Shown: positions 1 to 12,524 of the stretch, piece after piece
How the letters are laid out: each line of letters starts with the position of its first letter
How positions within the stretch are numbered: position 1 is the first letter of the stretch
Source: Odobenus rosmarus divergens
Lineage: Eukaryota > Chordata > Mammalia > Carnivora > Odobenidae
Length of the DNA: 64,000 nucleotides
Reading direction: 5' to 3'
NCBI RefSeq assembly: GCF_000321225.1
Contig: NW_004450660.1
Span: 688,787 to 752,786 of the forward strand
Made by a program: the position numbers and the translations under genes
The notes under the pieces: model-generated
Databases searched by the model: none
What the model was told of the DNA's origin: nothing
Seen by the model: the letters and a program-made list of their open reading frames with translations, nothing else

Positions 1-400
1 TGGCTGGGTGATAGACTTTGGGGAGGGTATGTGCTATGGTGAGCACTGTGAATTGTGCAAGACTGTTAATTCACAAATCTGTACCTCTGAAACAAATAAT
101 GCAACATATGTTAAGAAAAAAGAAAAAGAAGAAGATAGCAGGAGGGGAAGAATGAAAGGAGGGAAGCCAGAGGGGGAGACGAACCATTAGAGACGATGGA
201 CTCTGAGAAACGGACTGGGGGTTCTAGAGGGGAGGGGGTTGGGGGGATGGGTTAGCCTGGTGATGGGTATTAAAGAGGGCACGTTCTGCATGGAGCACTG
301 GGTGTTATACACAAACAATGAATCATGGAACACTACATCAAAAACTAATGACGTAATGTATGGTGATTAACATAACAATAAAAAAATTTTTAAAAAAAGA
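1..400 (+). mobile_element. L1 3' end (carnivore-type), continues off the left edge
   Basis: Typical 3'UTR of a young carnivore L1: an AAGAAAAAGAAG-rich stretch, a G-rich block at 216-250, then agcactgggtgttatac and an A-rich tail near 380-400. The same sequence occurs reversed at 19672-20086 and in part at 9108-9368. The 5' part lies outside the window. Confidence 0.8.
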
Positions 401-640
401 AATATGAGGCACAAGGTGTCCCATGAATATGTGAATTTCTGAATTATTCTGAAACAACTAATACATTGTCAATCCACAATTTAATAGGTTTTTTTAAAGT
501 CTGCAAAAAAAATATGGTTAAAGAGGTACTAGAATAATATAACTCAATTTATGCATGTATCTATGGACATATGTGTATGTACATACATAAACAGAGACGG
601 AGAGACAGAAAGAAAGAGATCTCCAACCATCTGTCCAAAT
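401..640. other. Unassigned AT-rich sequence
   Basis: No gene or recognised repeat. It separates the L1 tail from the L2 element. Confidence 0.5.
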
Positions 641-1975
641 CTACTGATACATCTCTACCACCACTTGTTTTTCCTCTCCACAGCATTTGACAGAGTTGAT
701 AGCTCTCTCATTCTTCAAATCCTGTCTCCACCCATTTGCTGGGACTCTGGACCGGATACTGGCAACTGCTTCTCAATCTTTTACTCCTGCTCTTTCTGAC
801 TCCTCAATGTTGGAATGCTCTAGGACCTAGTCCTCCCTCTACATTATCCCCAAATTTGTCTCATCCAGACTCATGAATTTGAATGACATTTATATACTTA
901 CAGCCCCAAAATGTACACCTCTAGCTCAGCTTCTCCCTAAGCTCCTGGGTTGTGTATCTGTTGCCTTCTTGACATCACCAGTTGACATCTATCAGGCATT
1001 TCAAACTTAACATATCTGAAACATCAATCCCAATAAATTGAATCCCTTACACATAATTGTTCAGTCAGAAACCCAGGAATCATTCTGATTCCTCTTTTCC
1101 CTCTAACCTCTTCTATGATCCATCAGCAAATCATGTTGACTTTATCTTCAAAACAGGCTTCAAGTACAAACACTCTTACTACCACCGTCAACCCCACTGT
1201 GGCCCCAGCCCCCATCATCTCCCACTCACACAGCTGCTAAAGCTTAACAGGTCTTCTGACTTTGGCCCCTTTCTTCCTTCAATCTAGTCTTAATACAGTA
1301 GCCAGTTAGAACTTCTAAATATAAATCAAAGTATGCCATCCACCCCTGTTCAAATCCTTCACTGGATTTACATCCCATTCATAATACAATCCAGTGGCCT
1401 ACCATGCCCTATACAATCCAGACCTACCTATTACTTGGGCCTCATCATCTACCTCTCTTCCAACACTCACTCTGGTCCATCCACCCAGAGCTTCTTGCTA
1501 CTTCCAGGTATGTCTCAAGCTTGTTTCTGCCTCAACTTTCTAATAGCCCTTTCTCCTTCTGGGACATTATTCCCCCAGATGTTCACCAGAGCCTACCTCT
1601 TCACATAAGTCAGATCTCTCTGCTCAAATGTAGCTTCCTCAGAGAAGATGTCCTTGAGTGGGCTAGCTAAATTTGTACTGTTAACCACAATCACCCCTAG
1701 CTCTATTCCCTTATCTTGCTTTACCTCTTCACAGTCCTTTGTATTATCTGGAATTATATTATTTTAATTATTACTGTAATAAATCTTATTTGTCCACATA
1801 TATTTATCCAAAAATGGATTTGTTGACCTGTTTACTTGTGTATCCTCTGCCTCCCCATTAGAATGTAACTTCTAAGGGACCTTGTCTGTCTTGTCGTTCA
1901 CTGCCGAAATTCCAGTGCTTGCACAGTGCTTGAAACACAGCAACCACTCAATAAATATGCATTAACTGAATAACT
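641..1975 (+). mobile_element. LINE-2 (L2) fragment, long and degenerate
   Basis: The 3' end is diagnostic. A stretch resembling 'attagaatgtaacttctaaggg' (1857-1879) is followed by 'cagtgcttgcacagtgcttg' and 'caataaatatgcattaactg' near 1911-1970, as in L2 tails. The 1290-1680 part follows the L2 order: aatccttcactgg, 'ctcaaatgtagcttcctcagag', then an ATT-rich stretch. The part before about 1290 is less certain. ORFs inside are remnants or chance. Confidence 0.6.
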
Positions 1976-3937
1976 GAATCTTCTGGGTGTTCTATGCCAT
2001 TCTCTGATGCTCTGTTGCTCTTGAATATGGCCCTTGTCTTTGCTACTGCCTATAAATTTGCCCTAAGTTCATTTTGTTTATAGTTCTTATCTACTAAATT
2101 TTTATCCCTTCAATACCATTTATCCATTTAACTTACTATGGTAAGTTAACATTTTTTAAATGTTGCATCTCTGCCTTTTTTAACCTAAACACTCTGTTTT
2201 CTGAGCAGTCCAAATATAGCTGATGTAGCTACAATGGTAAGAATATTTTTTTATGTGCCTCTGGAGAGGAGTATAATCTTCTGAGGAGGCTCTAGAGAGA
2301 AAACGTTTTCTTTTCTCATCTCTGTCTCCCTCCAGCCCCCACCTCAGCTCTGGACACACACAAATATTAAACAACAGTACTGGTATGACATCACTCCCCA
2401 CACTGTGCTGCTGATCGGCCCGTGTCTACTGCTGCATAAGCTGCAGGACCACAGAAGAAAGACGATGAGAAAATCCCACGTGATTCCTCCTCTTGACTGG
2501 AGCTGGGACAAAAGGTTATGACAGAAAAGATAAGAGTGTGTGTCTGTGTTTTGATGGCACTAGTATGCAGAAATAGAACTATAGTCAGATTGGTCCCACT
2601 CTGGAAATAGCCAATTAGCAATGCTCACAAACTAAAAAAATTAAAGACCATTCCAGAACATCTTAAAGATAAACAAACCTTTGAAAGGGGTATATTAGAC
2701 ACCACTTCTAAAAAACATTTGCAAACTTTTACTTCTAAAATACATTAAACAAGTGAAAAAAAAAACAATATAGTTTTACTAGTCTAGGGTGAGACTCTAT
2801 CACTGCAAGGCATTCAAAAATGATTGACAGCAACATTACTTTCCTGTACTTTATAGGAACCATATTTGCATAATTGCATAAAGTGATTCAGAATTGACCT
2901 CACGCATGAAAACAGGCAACAGATGGCATTAAAATGTGATGGCGAAGGAAAATGCATTATGGAAACTGCTTGCAAAAACTAAGAGATCAGCCTATTTTTC
3001 AGAGTCCATGGAATTTATAATCATCAGTTTGCTGCTATATTCATTCTTTTCGAAAGCTGTGACCCAGACTATTGTGGAGGCTCCTATATACGGCCTCCCC
3101 TTTCTTTTGTTTGCTTACTTATGCCTGGCTAAAGAGAAAAAAGAGGTTCTATAATCTCTGCAGTCTACACAATCAAATCTTTTTCATTTCTTATATCCTG
3201 TTTCCATTCTCATTGTTTCTGAATGTAAATCCTTAGTCGTCCTCAGACATCTAATCCCAATAAGACTAAAAGTTTTCCCCTTGTTGACCTGGAATTCATG
3301 TGGAGAAGCACAAATCTCAAGCCACTTTACTGAGTGAATGCTGGTTACAAACAGGAGGTTAATTCATGTAGAGTCAAGATAGAAACTTGGATGACTGGAG
3401 ATATGATAAGCATCAATGAAAGTGGTGTTTTTCTTTATAATATATTCAATTAACATTGAAATTTAAAAAAAACAGCTGTTTTCTAAATGAACTGTTAATT
3501 CTAAAGTTCAGTTTTTTTTAAGGATTCAGGAGACAACTGTGACCTGCCACTTTCTTTTGTAACTTTGTTGCTACGGGAATTGAGTTCTATATCCCTAACA
3601 ACCGACCACAAACAAATTTTGGAACACAACCCATTCATAAGCTGAGGACTGCGTACAAAGGATGTTCTTTCTTATTCGAGAAAAGGATGATGGATTGCAT
3701 TTATTAGAATTACAGGCTAAAGAAACCACAAAAGACTTACTTTGGGTCTCCAGATATCCTTCTCAGCCTTTTGGCTCCAAAACATAATCATAATCTAAAG
3801 CTTTCTGGTGGTGAGCCAGGCCATCCCAGGGAAAACTGCAATCCGACTCATGAGGTAGGGCAAAGGCCACAGTTCTGAATATGGAGGCACAGCAAAGGCT
3901 GATTAATCTAAGGATGAACAAATGTAGTCTAAACAAT
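1976..3937. other. Unassigned intergenic sequence
   Basis: No exon, RNA gene or confident repeat seen on either strand. ORFs are under 80 codons, overlap antisense and have no recognisable domain. Confidence 0.5.
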
Positions 3938-4108
3938 GGTTCTCAACTGTGGAGGTTTAAAATATAAACCTGTGGAGGTTTAAAAATCCCAGAACCTGTA
4001 CCTCTCCAGAAATTCTGATTTCATTCATCTGGAATGCACCCTGAGCAACGAGATTTTACAAAGCCCCTTAGGCAATTCTAACAAGGAGTCACTTTTGAAA
4101 ACCATGGT
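3938..4108. mobile_element. hAT-type MITE (MER20/Charlie-like)
   Basis: Bounded by inverted termini resembling those of hAT-Charlie elements: aatggttctcaact at the left and tttgaaaaccatggttct at the right. The interior (agaaattctgatttcattcatctggaatg and gcaattctaacaaggagtc regions) resembles MER20 in rough order. A 16-bp segment is tandemly repeated inside it at 3947-3962 and 3970-3985. Confidence 0.55.
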
Positions 4109-6644
4109 TCTAAAGATTAGTCCAAAACCAAGAGAAAGATTCATGGAGTAAAAACATAAATAGTATCTGTAGGTTCAAAATGAGCCCACGATCCAGGATG
4201 TCACCCAAACAGGTAAGTCCAGTGGTCATAGTCCCCATGGTGGGTACCTGAATGCATGCCAGTGGCCAGAAAGTCAGGAAGGCCTATGGTATCGGAGAAA
4301 TATAGCATGTGCCCACAGGGCCCCCGTCAAGAGTTGGGGTAAAATTCCATGGGTGGCAACAGAGTGGCAGTGAGGGGTGATGAGGAAAAGGCTGGAAACC
4401 AATCACAAAATTCCATCACTACAAAAACTATAAAGACACAGAAAACAAGGGGCTGTGCTTAACAAGCATAAAGTGGAACCATGAAGCTAAAAGGTGAGGA
4501 AATTTGTTCAGTGTTAAGTTCTCAACTCCTTCTCTTCTTTCTCTTTACAGTTGGTATTATTCCTACAGCTGTAAGGAAGCTTTCTTAACCCAGCTGTAGG
4601 GGTAAAGACTTAAGGGCCAAGAACCCAGCAGATCTTTACAATTTTTCCCTCAGAATAAACATGCTACCCCTTCCTGTCTGCCACGTGCAAAAGAAAGGGC
4701 CATCTCCTTTAAACTCCGCTCAAGACTTAATTCTTCAGGAAATTATCCAATCTAATGGCATAATTGATGGCCTGTGCTCTCATGTCAATGTATAATCATG
4801 CAGTTTACAGTCTGCACACTGTACAAAGGCAACCAACTGAGAGGGGATAGAGACTGAAGTCACATGGCCTGGTGCAGGGTCCTTTCTGCCCAGAGAATCC
4901 CCTTTCTCTAATTTGCACAAGTCACTGTGGGCTAGTAGCAGCTGTGACAATGATGACTGATTTGCATCTATTCAAATATTTGTTGACTAAATGATTAAGC
5001 TACTGACTCACTCTCCCTGCCAAAATAGATAGATAAATACTGTATTTTGTACACTTCACACAGCATTCTGCACCTCCTTTGCACACATGCATTTTCTCAC
5101 TGAAAATGCTCTTGCAACTTAAAAAAAAAAAAAAATCCATCAAGTGTAGCAAGAAAAAGCTTGTACTCTGTCCAGCCAATTTTATCCACTGACGACAGCA
5201 GAGAAAAGCATAAGGGCCTCTTGTTTCGCTGTCTTTTGTTTCCCATGTTCCGAGCAAAACTGCACAGGAATTATGAACAGTTAGCAAATGCTGTATAAGT
5301 GACCAAAACTCAAATGACTGCTCTATAAACAGAACCAGGCTGGCCCCAGTGAAGCCAGGCTGCTGGAGTCCTGGAACAAGAATTAGGGAATCAAATTCTA
5401 TCCCTGGCCCTGGCCCCAGTTTACTGCTGACCTTCACTTGCTCCCACTCCCAGCCTCCCAGAGCACCCATGGTGCTTTGTGACCCATATATTGCAGTACA
5501 AAGATCAATGCGATGCTACTCGAAAGAATCTGAACATCTTGGATAGAGGCCACCAAGTCATCATTGCTAGGAGACCTCCTCACATGTGTCTCTCCCTAGG
5601 GTCCAGTGCTCCAAGGGATCTCTCTCTGGGGCTGTGTAGTTGCTGTTTGGATGTCAGTCCTTGACCATGGGACTAACAGGAGGAGAAAGGGTGATAGGAA
5701 ATATCTCATTGCCAAATGGGTTGGACGTTCTTGACAGAGATTGACCCAACAGTGTAGAAAAATTCAAGTAAAATGTGACTATGTCTTCAAAGAACAGACA
5801 CAACCTGTAATTTGAACTGGCCTTTCTCTCTGCCCTGCCATACTATCCCTCCCCCAGGGCTCACTCAACATTAAACCCTTTAATACCATGTATTTCATCT
5901 CATGACTCCATCACAACTATTTGATGCTCAGATGCAGATGACCCAGATGATTCCATATGAACTTCATTTTCTGGCCTTTATCTCTTTCTTCACCAGGAAA
6001 AACCATCCCTTCTCTTTTGGAAATCATTTCAGCTACTCTAAAGGCGGAACGTGGTCCCACCCCAGCTCACGGGGTTCCCTGGACACATGTTTAAGCCTGA
6101 TTTGGTTGTCTGCCTGAAGACTTAACTCCCTTCTCTAAAATTAGAGGCACTCCAAGGCAGGAGGGGCAAACCACCTATTACATTTGTCCATATTTGGGTT
6201 CTGGTCTCACATTCATTTTTTCCTCCCACTCACTCACTTGAATGCTCTAATCATGTGTGAAGTATTTGGATCAAATAGAAAAATGAAGTTCCCACTCAAC
6301 AACATATGGTGGAGTTTTTGTTACCATCCCTGGGTCCCCTCACCCTCTCAGGTGGGCCTGATTCATGAGGTCCTGCTCTAGTAGCATCCTCCTGGACACA
6401 TGCCACCTTCTTCTGGGAACTTACAGTATACAGCTGGATGGGGGGAGGGCTGACTTTGCTTTGTGTGTTTTGCTTTGCTTTGTTTTGTTTTGCCAAGGAC
6501 CAAATTTCTCTCTTTCCTTCCAAGTTGGCATTCACCTTACTCACCTAAAAGAAGCCAGCGGCCTGGAAATCTGTGATAATACTGCCCCCTTCTTTCCACC
6601 CAGATCACATGCCAAACCCGGCGCCCCATATTTAAGAGACTCAG
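4109..6644. other. Unassigned intergenic sequence
   Basis: No recognised gene. It contains an A-run (5120-5134) and a (TTTTG)n-like patch at 6460-6492. Open frames up to 156 codons on the minus strand (5000-5470) show no domain and no conserved motif. Confidence 0.5.
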
Positions 6645-6700
6645 AAGTTGGACCAAATGACTCCTAAAGTCTTTTCCAACTTGAGATTCTGTAATACTTC
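6645..6700 (+). mobile_element. Probable L3/CR1-clade LINE 3' tail
   Basis: The stretch 'ggaccaaatgactcctaaag' followed by 'tcttttccaacttgagattctg' resembles the conserved 3' end of CR1/L3 LINEs (gactagatgatctctaaggtcccttccaac type). Only the tail is recognisable. Confidence 0.45.
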
Positions 6701-7086
6701 AAAACCTTTCCACTTCCTGAAAAATTTTTTGTAAGTATAGCCTCTTATGGTTTTTCTCCTTTTCATGAATCATTTTCAGTGAGGCTAGTCAAAATCAAAG
6801 GGAATAAAAAGTAACAGAATCACATGTCTGTGGTTATTATTAATAAGAAACTATAATTTGAAAATCTTTTTCTTCGGGTGTAAGATGTATAATATCTATA
6901 CTTATAGCTTTAATTGCCTTTTCTATTTCATTCTTTCTTCTTCAGGAAAAGTATTCTCTAAGGAAACAAAAAAGTAAAATATATTTAAATTATAAGTAGA
7001 TATGATTTAATTTACCCCCCCACACACAAAAGTAAATGGGGAGGAATGCAGGATCCAATCTTCAGAGAGATTTAAAACCACTGAGT
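6701..7086. other. Unassigned AT-rich sequence
   Basis: Nothing recognised. A C-run with CA repeats sits at 7014-7028. Confidence 0.5.
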
Positions 7087-7305
7087 TCAGTGGTCCTCAA
7101 CCAGGAGTAATTTTTTTCCCCAGGGGACTTTTGGCAATGTCTGGGGACATTTTTGGTTGCCACAAATGAGGATACAGATAGAGATGATACTGGTATCTGG
7201 TAGGTAAGGGCCGGAGGTGGTGCTAAACATCTACAAAGCACAGGAGAGCCTCCACAACAAAAAATTATCCAGCCCAAAACATCAATGCCTATGCTGAGAA
7301 ACCCT
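7087..7305 (+). mobile_element. MER5A hAT-Charlie MITE
   Basis: Near full-length match in order to MER5A: cagtggtcctcaacc at the left, ggcaatgtctggggacattt, tttggttgccacaa, gctaaacat, ccacaacaaaaaattatcca, then gagaaaccctg at the right. The two ends are an inverted terminal repeat. Confidence 0.85.
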
Positions 7306-7383
7306 GATCTACATTTATAAATGCAGCTCTAAATACAAAGTCATTATTTTTCCATACAGAAGAGAAAATCATTTATTCTCATT

Positions 7384-7573
7384 TTTTTTAAAGATTTTAT
7401 TTATTTATTTGAGAGAGAGAGAATGAGAGAGAGCATGAGAGGGAAGAGGGTCAGAGGGAGAAGCAGACTCCCTGCTGAGCAGGGAGCCCGATGTGGGACT
7501 CGATCCTGGGACTCCAGGATCATGACCTGAGCCGAAGGCAGTCGCTTAACCAACTGAGCCACCCAGGCGCCCC
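7384..7573 (-). mobile_element. SINEC (Can-SINE), tRNA-Lys derived
   Basis: On the minus strand it reads GGGGCGCCTGGGTGGCTCAG, a B-box-like region, a (CT)n-type body, then AATAAATAAA and the A-tail. A perfect 15-bp target-site duplication (tcatttattctcatt) occupies 7369-7383 and 7574-7588. The perfect duplication suggests a fairly young insertion. Confidence 0.95.
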
Positions 7574-7588
7574 TCATTTATTCTCATT

Positions 7589-8214
7589 AATGAATAGTAA
7601 ACTCACTAAGTCAGGCAGCCACAAAAATAGCAAAGAAGTCAAAGGTCCTACGTAAATTTGAGGGCAAAGACTAGAGGTGGGACTTGCAGCTCCCCCTTTA
7701 ATAGAGGTTTGCTGTGCTACGGAGCAAAGTCACTCATCAGCCACTGAAGAATGTTGCTGCCATCTAGGGGATGAAAATGGGATCCTCAAAACACCCACTC
7801 CTAGCTCCAAGGACACAAGTCACCAGGCATGCGGGCATACAGTGCACTCACTTAATTCATTTTCTCCATTTCATGTTTGTGGTATGTAATGGAAAGCCCC
7901 ATGTTTCCGATAAGGATGACAGGCGCTTGGTAGCTGTTTTTACTCTAATAGTTAAATGGAGTGAAGAGCGGAGAGTCTCTCAGTGGCCCAAGAACTGCCC
8001 TGTAAGACCTGTCTTTCTATTCACACTTCACTTTGGATCATAGCAAGATAATGATAAGTTCCCAGCATATTAGAATTCAAAGGAATTCCTTTGCTTTTAA
8101 AGAAAAAATTCTGAAGCTTAGAAAAAAATTAAGTCAACTCTAATTAAATGAAAATTAAGAATAACCATAGTGTAAACAGAAGTCTTTCTCCAGCCAAAAA
8201 CATTTGTTACTCCT
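7589..8214. other. Unassigned intergenic sequence
   Basis: No gene or repeat recognised. Confidence 0.5.
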
Positions 8215-8247
8215 ACACACAAACACACACACACACACACACACACA
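8215..8247. repeat. (CA)n microsatellite
   Basis: About 15 CA units with one AA interruption near 8220-8222. Confidence 0.95.
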
Positions 8248-8601
8248 GGGTCCACAAAGATAACGGTAGTGAAAGGACTTCTCCAAGAGCTTTGAGGAAA
8301 AATGGAAAGGAAATTTGCCCCACCTTCCCTGTAGTTTCTAGAGTAGGACCTAAGGCTGGAGGAGTATATTGTACCCAGAATTATAGGCTTCCATCTCATT
8401 CCTTCTTGTGGTCTGCCTCAAGTTTTCCCATGGCTGGATGGGCTGAACCTTGTCTGTTTTTTATGGGGCAGAGGTAGAAAACTTCCAACTCCTTCACCAT
8501 AAGGATTGCTAAACATCTTAAAACAATGAGGAAACTCATTCTGATCTTTACCACATGCCTTTTGAATAGGTTGTGAACTCTCTGTGTTTTAGACAAAGTA
8601 A
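8248..8601. other. Unassigned intergenic sequence
   Basis: Nothing recognised apart from short chance ORFs. Confidence 0.5.
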
Positions 8602-8651
8602 TTGGCTTTTTTTCCTTTTCTTTCTTTTTTCCCTTTTTTTTTTTTTTTTTT
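8602..8651. repeat. Polypyrimidine / poly(T) tract
   Basis: T-rich with a few C, ending in a pure T18 run just before 8652. It could be the tail of a lost minus-strand retroelement, but no body is recognisable next to it. Confidence 0.8.
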
Positions 8652-8961
8652 AGATTAGGACACTTTATCCTGACTCACCCCATACTCTAAATCCCAGACT
8701 AGATCATAATTCAGGGTAAGTTGCATGAAATTAGATGGCTCTTCCTTCTGATTGTTTCAATGGAACAGCCCTGCCCATCGCCACACTCTAATTTTGCTGG
8801 GGTCCTGCAAATACTACAGTCCTGAGTTTATCTTATTCAAAGGAAAAAGCCTTAAGGAAAACCATTATAGCAAGAGGAGAGAAAATCATATTACAACTAC
8901 GACATGATTGCAAAATTGGCCAAAAGTAAGAATTATCTGACAATCTGTGTCACCTCTTTTG
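8652..8961. other. Unassigned intergenic sequence
   Basis: Nothing recognised. Confidence 0.5.
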
Positions 8962-9050
8962 CAGCCCATATATCACACATGGATCACACAGATCCATAGA
9001 TCAGCCCATAGATCACACATGGATGGGTGGATGGGTAGGTAGATGGATGG
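8962..9050 (+). repeat. Local tandem duplication grading into a (GGAT)n-like repeat
   Basis: The 23-bp unit at 8962-8984 recurs at 9002-9024 with one mismatch (period 40 bp). It runs directly into a GGATGGGT/AGATGGAT simple repeat at 9021-9050. Confidence 0.8.
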
Positions 9051-9107
9051 ACCAACAAAGATGGACAAGACACATAGTTTCCATTAGAGTTCCAGCATTT
9101 CCATGTA

Positions 9108-9368
9108 TTTTCTTTTTTTTTAATTTAATTTTATTATGTTATGTTAGTCACCGTACATCATTAGTTTTTTTTTTCATTAGTTTTTGATGTAGTGATTCAT
9201 TGTTTGCGTATAACACCCAGTGCTCCATGCAATATGTGCCCTCCTTAATACCCATCACCAGCTAACCCAGCCCCCCACCCCCCTCCCCTCTAAAACCCTC
9301 AGTTTGTTTCTCAGAGCCTCTCATGGTTCATCTCCCCCTCCGATACAGTCCAATTCTCCTAAACAAAG
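9108..9368 (-). mobile_element. L1 3' end, 5'-truncated
   Basis: Poly(T) at 9112-9121 is followed by the reversed carnivore L1 3'UTR (gtataacacccagtgctcca, cctccttaatacccatcacc, ccccctcccctctaaaaccc). Same family as 1-400 and 19672-20086. The inner end at about 9345-9368 is uncertain. Confidence 0.8.
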
Positions 9369-10179
9369 AATCTCATATAATATTATTACAGGAGAAAGCT
9401 CTTTCTTAGATAAATGCAAGGTGTTATTGAGGGTAGATACTGTTAATATTTACATTGTATTAAATATTAACGTGTTTGGGTTGCATACAATAGATCATCT
9501 ATTTACTTACCTCAAAAAGTCATTATGAAAATCAAGTGAGATAAGGCAAAGAAAACACATAAATGATACTATGCATATGTTAAGATGACATTGTTATTGT
9601 CAAATACAGTAAAACTGAATGGAGGCCACTTGTATGTCACAGAGTCAATTTTCCTGAAGGTGAAGGCATGTCTCCATGGACATGGATGCTTATTCCTTCA
9701 AAGATCAAATATTGTAAACTATCCCGCCTCCCAAAAAAAGGAAACATGATTTCATAGACAGCATAATTCGAAATTGGAACATCCTCCACCCATTTCACAA
9801 AATATCATCCTTGTAACTAGTCTAATTCATAAATTATTTACCTTGTGGAGAGAAAGAACCCTTATGTAAGATCTACTGGAAGCTCTTCTTTATCAATTTA
9901 TTTATTATTTGTGTTTTATATGATATATGGGAAATAATAATGGTATACTGATATGTAAGGAAAGCAAGATACAAAATTGTATATATATAAGGTCTCAACA
10001 ATGTAGGGAAAATATGTGAAAATTATACTGATTATCCCTCAGTGGTGAGATTAGTAGGTTTTTCTGCTTTAATGAGTGTCCAGTACATTTTAATCTTTTG
10101 ATTTTTATCAGAGTTATATATATGCATATTTTAAAGTCATTTAGTTATAAAAGGTTTATAATTAACAAAATGGATTTCC
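9369..10179. other. Unassigned AT-rich sequence
   Basis: No gene or confident repeat recognised. Confidence 0.5.
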
Positions 10180-11700
10180 CTGCCTCACCTCTTTCTACCA
10201 CAAATTTCTTCTCCTCAGAGGCAACTAATATCAATTCTTTTAGGTGCTTGTTTTGGGTTTTGTCTCTTTATTTTTAAATAACATATTTATATAGCTATTT
10301 CTTGATATTGTAGATTTAGATACTTTGTCCTCCTATTCCGGAAGGAAGATTGAGCATTCTTTATGCTTCCACGCACTCATGAATTTCCTTGTTCCCATCC
10401 TACAGTGTAATTATATCATTAATTATTATGGAATCATTATCCAGTATTTACAGTACTATGACCATTTCACTATCATCCACATTTCCACATAAATATAGTG
10501 TTATGGTTAATAACAGTTTCTTTTCTTTGTCCAATTACCAGTCTATGTATCCATCCCCAAAATCTCTATCAAAGGAATACATCTTTTCTCAGTGCATTCA
10601 AGCACATCAGAAATTCTATGAGCTTTATCCTTCCCTTTGTAACATCTTCCTGGAAACTTCTTTGCTCCTGTCCTCTCTGGATGTGTTGCTCTCCATGCTT
10701 GTTTCACACCTATGGTATCTGGGATTTCTTTGGCTTATCTCCTCAGTTGAGTTTCTTACTTTCTGGATCCCATGTTTTCCTCATTTTTGGCATATCCTCT
10801 GGTTTTCCTCGAGCACATATGCTAGCATTAACCAAGAAGAGGTCAGTGGGAGAAAATTTTGAGGCCTCACATATCTGAGAAGGCTTTGTTGTTCCCTCTT
10901 ATTAATTGTGAGACTGCTGGGTTATAAAACTCTAGCTTGGATATCATTTTCCCTCAGAATTCCCCATTTTGTTATTGAGAAAACTGAAAAGACTAATTCT
11001 CATTTCTTTTGATCTGTTGGGGGTTTTTTTCTCCACTTAAGCTTTTAGGACCCTTTCTCTAGGCCACTATTCTAAACTCTCACAATGATGTGGGTTGTGA
11101 CGGGTTCTCCCCTCTATGTGCAAGTTCAACAGTTCAATCTAGAAGTTTGCATCTTTTAGTTCTGGAAATTTTTTCTTATTTCACTTCTTTTATAATATCC
11201 TTCTTTCTGTTTTTTCTTTTTTTTTTTCCTTTCTGTAATTTCTGTTAGTTAGGTATTTATTGTACCTGCTAGATTAAATCCTTTTTGAAAAATAATTCTT
11301 TTCTCTTATTTTTCTGCCTCTTTATCATTTTGTTTCACTTTCTGGGACCTTTCCTCAACTTTATCTTCCAATTATGTTATTGAAATCCTTATTTGTGTAA
11401 TCTTGTTTTTAAGTTCTAAGAGCTCTGTTTGGTTCTCTGAATATTTCTTTTTACGTCATTCTGTTCTTGCTTTATACATGCAATGTCATCTATTATCTCT
11501 CTGAGGATACTATTTATAGTTTTATTTTTTTAGGCTTTTCTTTGCTCTGTTTCTTGCATTTTTCTCAGCTTCCTTCATGCTCCTTTTGTTCCCATTGTCT
11601 CTTTGGGGTCTGTCTTTCATATCACAAGCTTTTATCAGATGGCTGGTATCCTTGGCCATCACTCACACTTAAGAGTGAGGCAATAAAAAGCTGATTGAAA
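10180..11700 (-). mobile_element. Possible old degenerate LINE (L1M/HAL1-like), antisense
   Basis: A long T-rich, pyrimidine-biased stretch ending with ttaagagtgaggcaataaaa and agctgattgaaag near 11670-11700. It recalls old mammalian LINE-related repeats read in reverse. The family is not certain. Open frames of up to 157 codons inside (10389-10862) are leucine/serine-rich chance frames. Confidence 0.3.
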
Positions 11701-12524
11701 GTTCGTGAAGTAACAGACCTTACCATGGGATGATTTCAGAGACCCCTAACTGACAATATCTGTGGATCTTTCCTATTGGGCTCATTTTGCCCTCCACTCT
11801 CTTGCTTATGTGGTACAAGCCTGGTCAGAGGCATGTTTTTGAAGTGAAATTGGGAAAGGAGGCTGAGGATCTCTCTTGGCACCATGCAGGCTTTTACTTA
11901 ATTCCTCAGTGGAATCTATTCCACAACAAGATGTGGTTCTACAATACAAATTAGCTCATCTGCACTTGCCAAATAGAAAATATATGATGGGGGGAAAGTG
12001 CAGAAATTACCTTAATTTACACTCAATATTTCCTAAGCACAGGAAAAGAGAACATAGAATAGAATTACAAATTTCAGCAGAAAAAGAAAAAGCTTCCTGT
12101 ATTTTGAAAATTAAAAACAGGCACATCTACCTGTGTGACTCTGAGTCCTGGCAGGTTGTGCCGCCTCTGTGGCACCTTTCGGGCAGCCACACTGACTTAG
12201 AACACCACTTCTGTCTGCACCGGGCCGGTCCCTAGCAGCCCTGCTCTCATGTGTTACCAACGTTCCTGCTCAACTTTCCCTGACTTCTGACCAGCATAAC
12301 AGGCCCCAGCCACAATAAGCTGCCTGCCTCCACAGTTATTGTTTTTTATTAAAACTCTGTGTAAGTTTTAACTTCTCCGCCCCAATCCTTTTTTATTCTT
12401 TTTTCTTTTTTGCATATGACCTTGTATTTTTAGGAAGCAAGTCTGAAGACTGGATTCTCATTCTGTCTTATGGTAGACTGTCTGCACAACCGGCCACATC
12501 TCTTCCTCTCTCTGAATCCACACC
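11701..12524. other. Unassigned intergenic sequence
   Basis: No recognised gene or repeat. A 119-codon open frame at 11876-12235 has no visible domain. Confidence 0.5.

Noticed and set aside
5000..5470. 156-codon minus-strand open frame
   Set aside because: No recognisable domain. It includes a phenylalanine run from the A-run at 5120-5134 read in reverse.
8215..8247. Repeats as a CRISPR array
   Set aside because: Simple microsatellites in a mammalian genome, with no spacer structure and no cas genes.
10389..10862. 157-codon Leu/Ser/Phe-rich frame
   Set aside because: Composition simply follows the T-rich DNA. Overlaps another open frame and sits in a probable old LINE.
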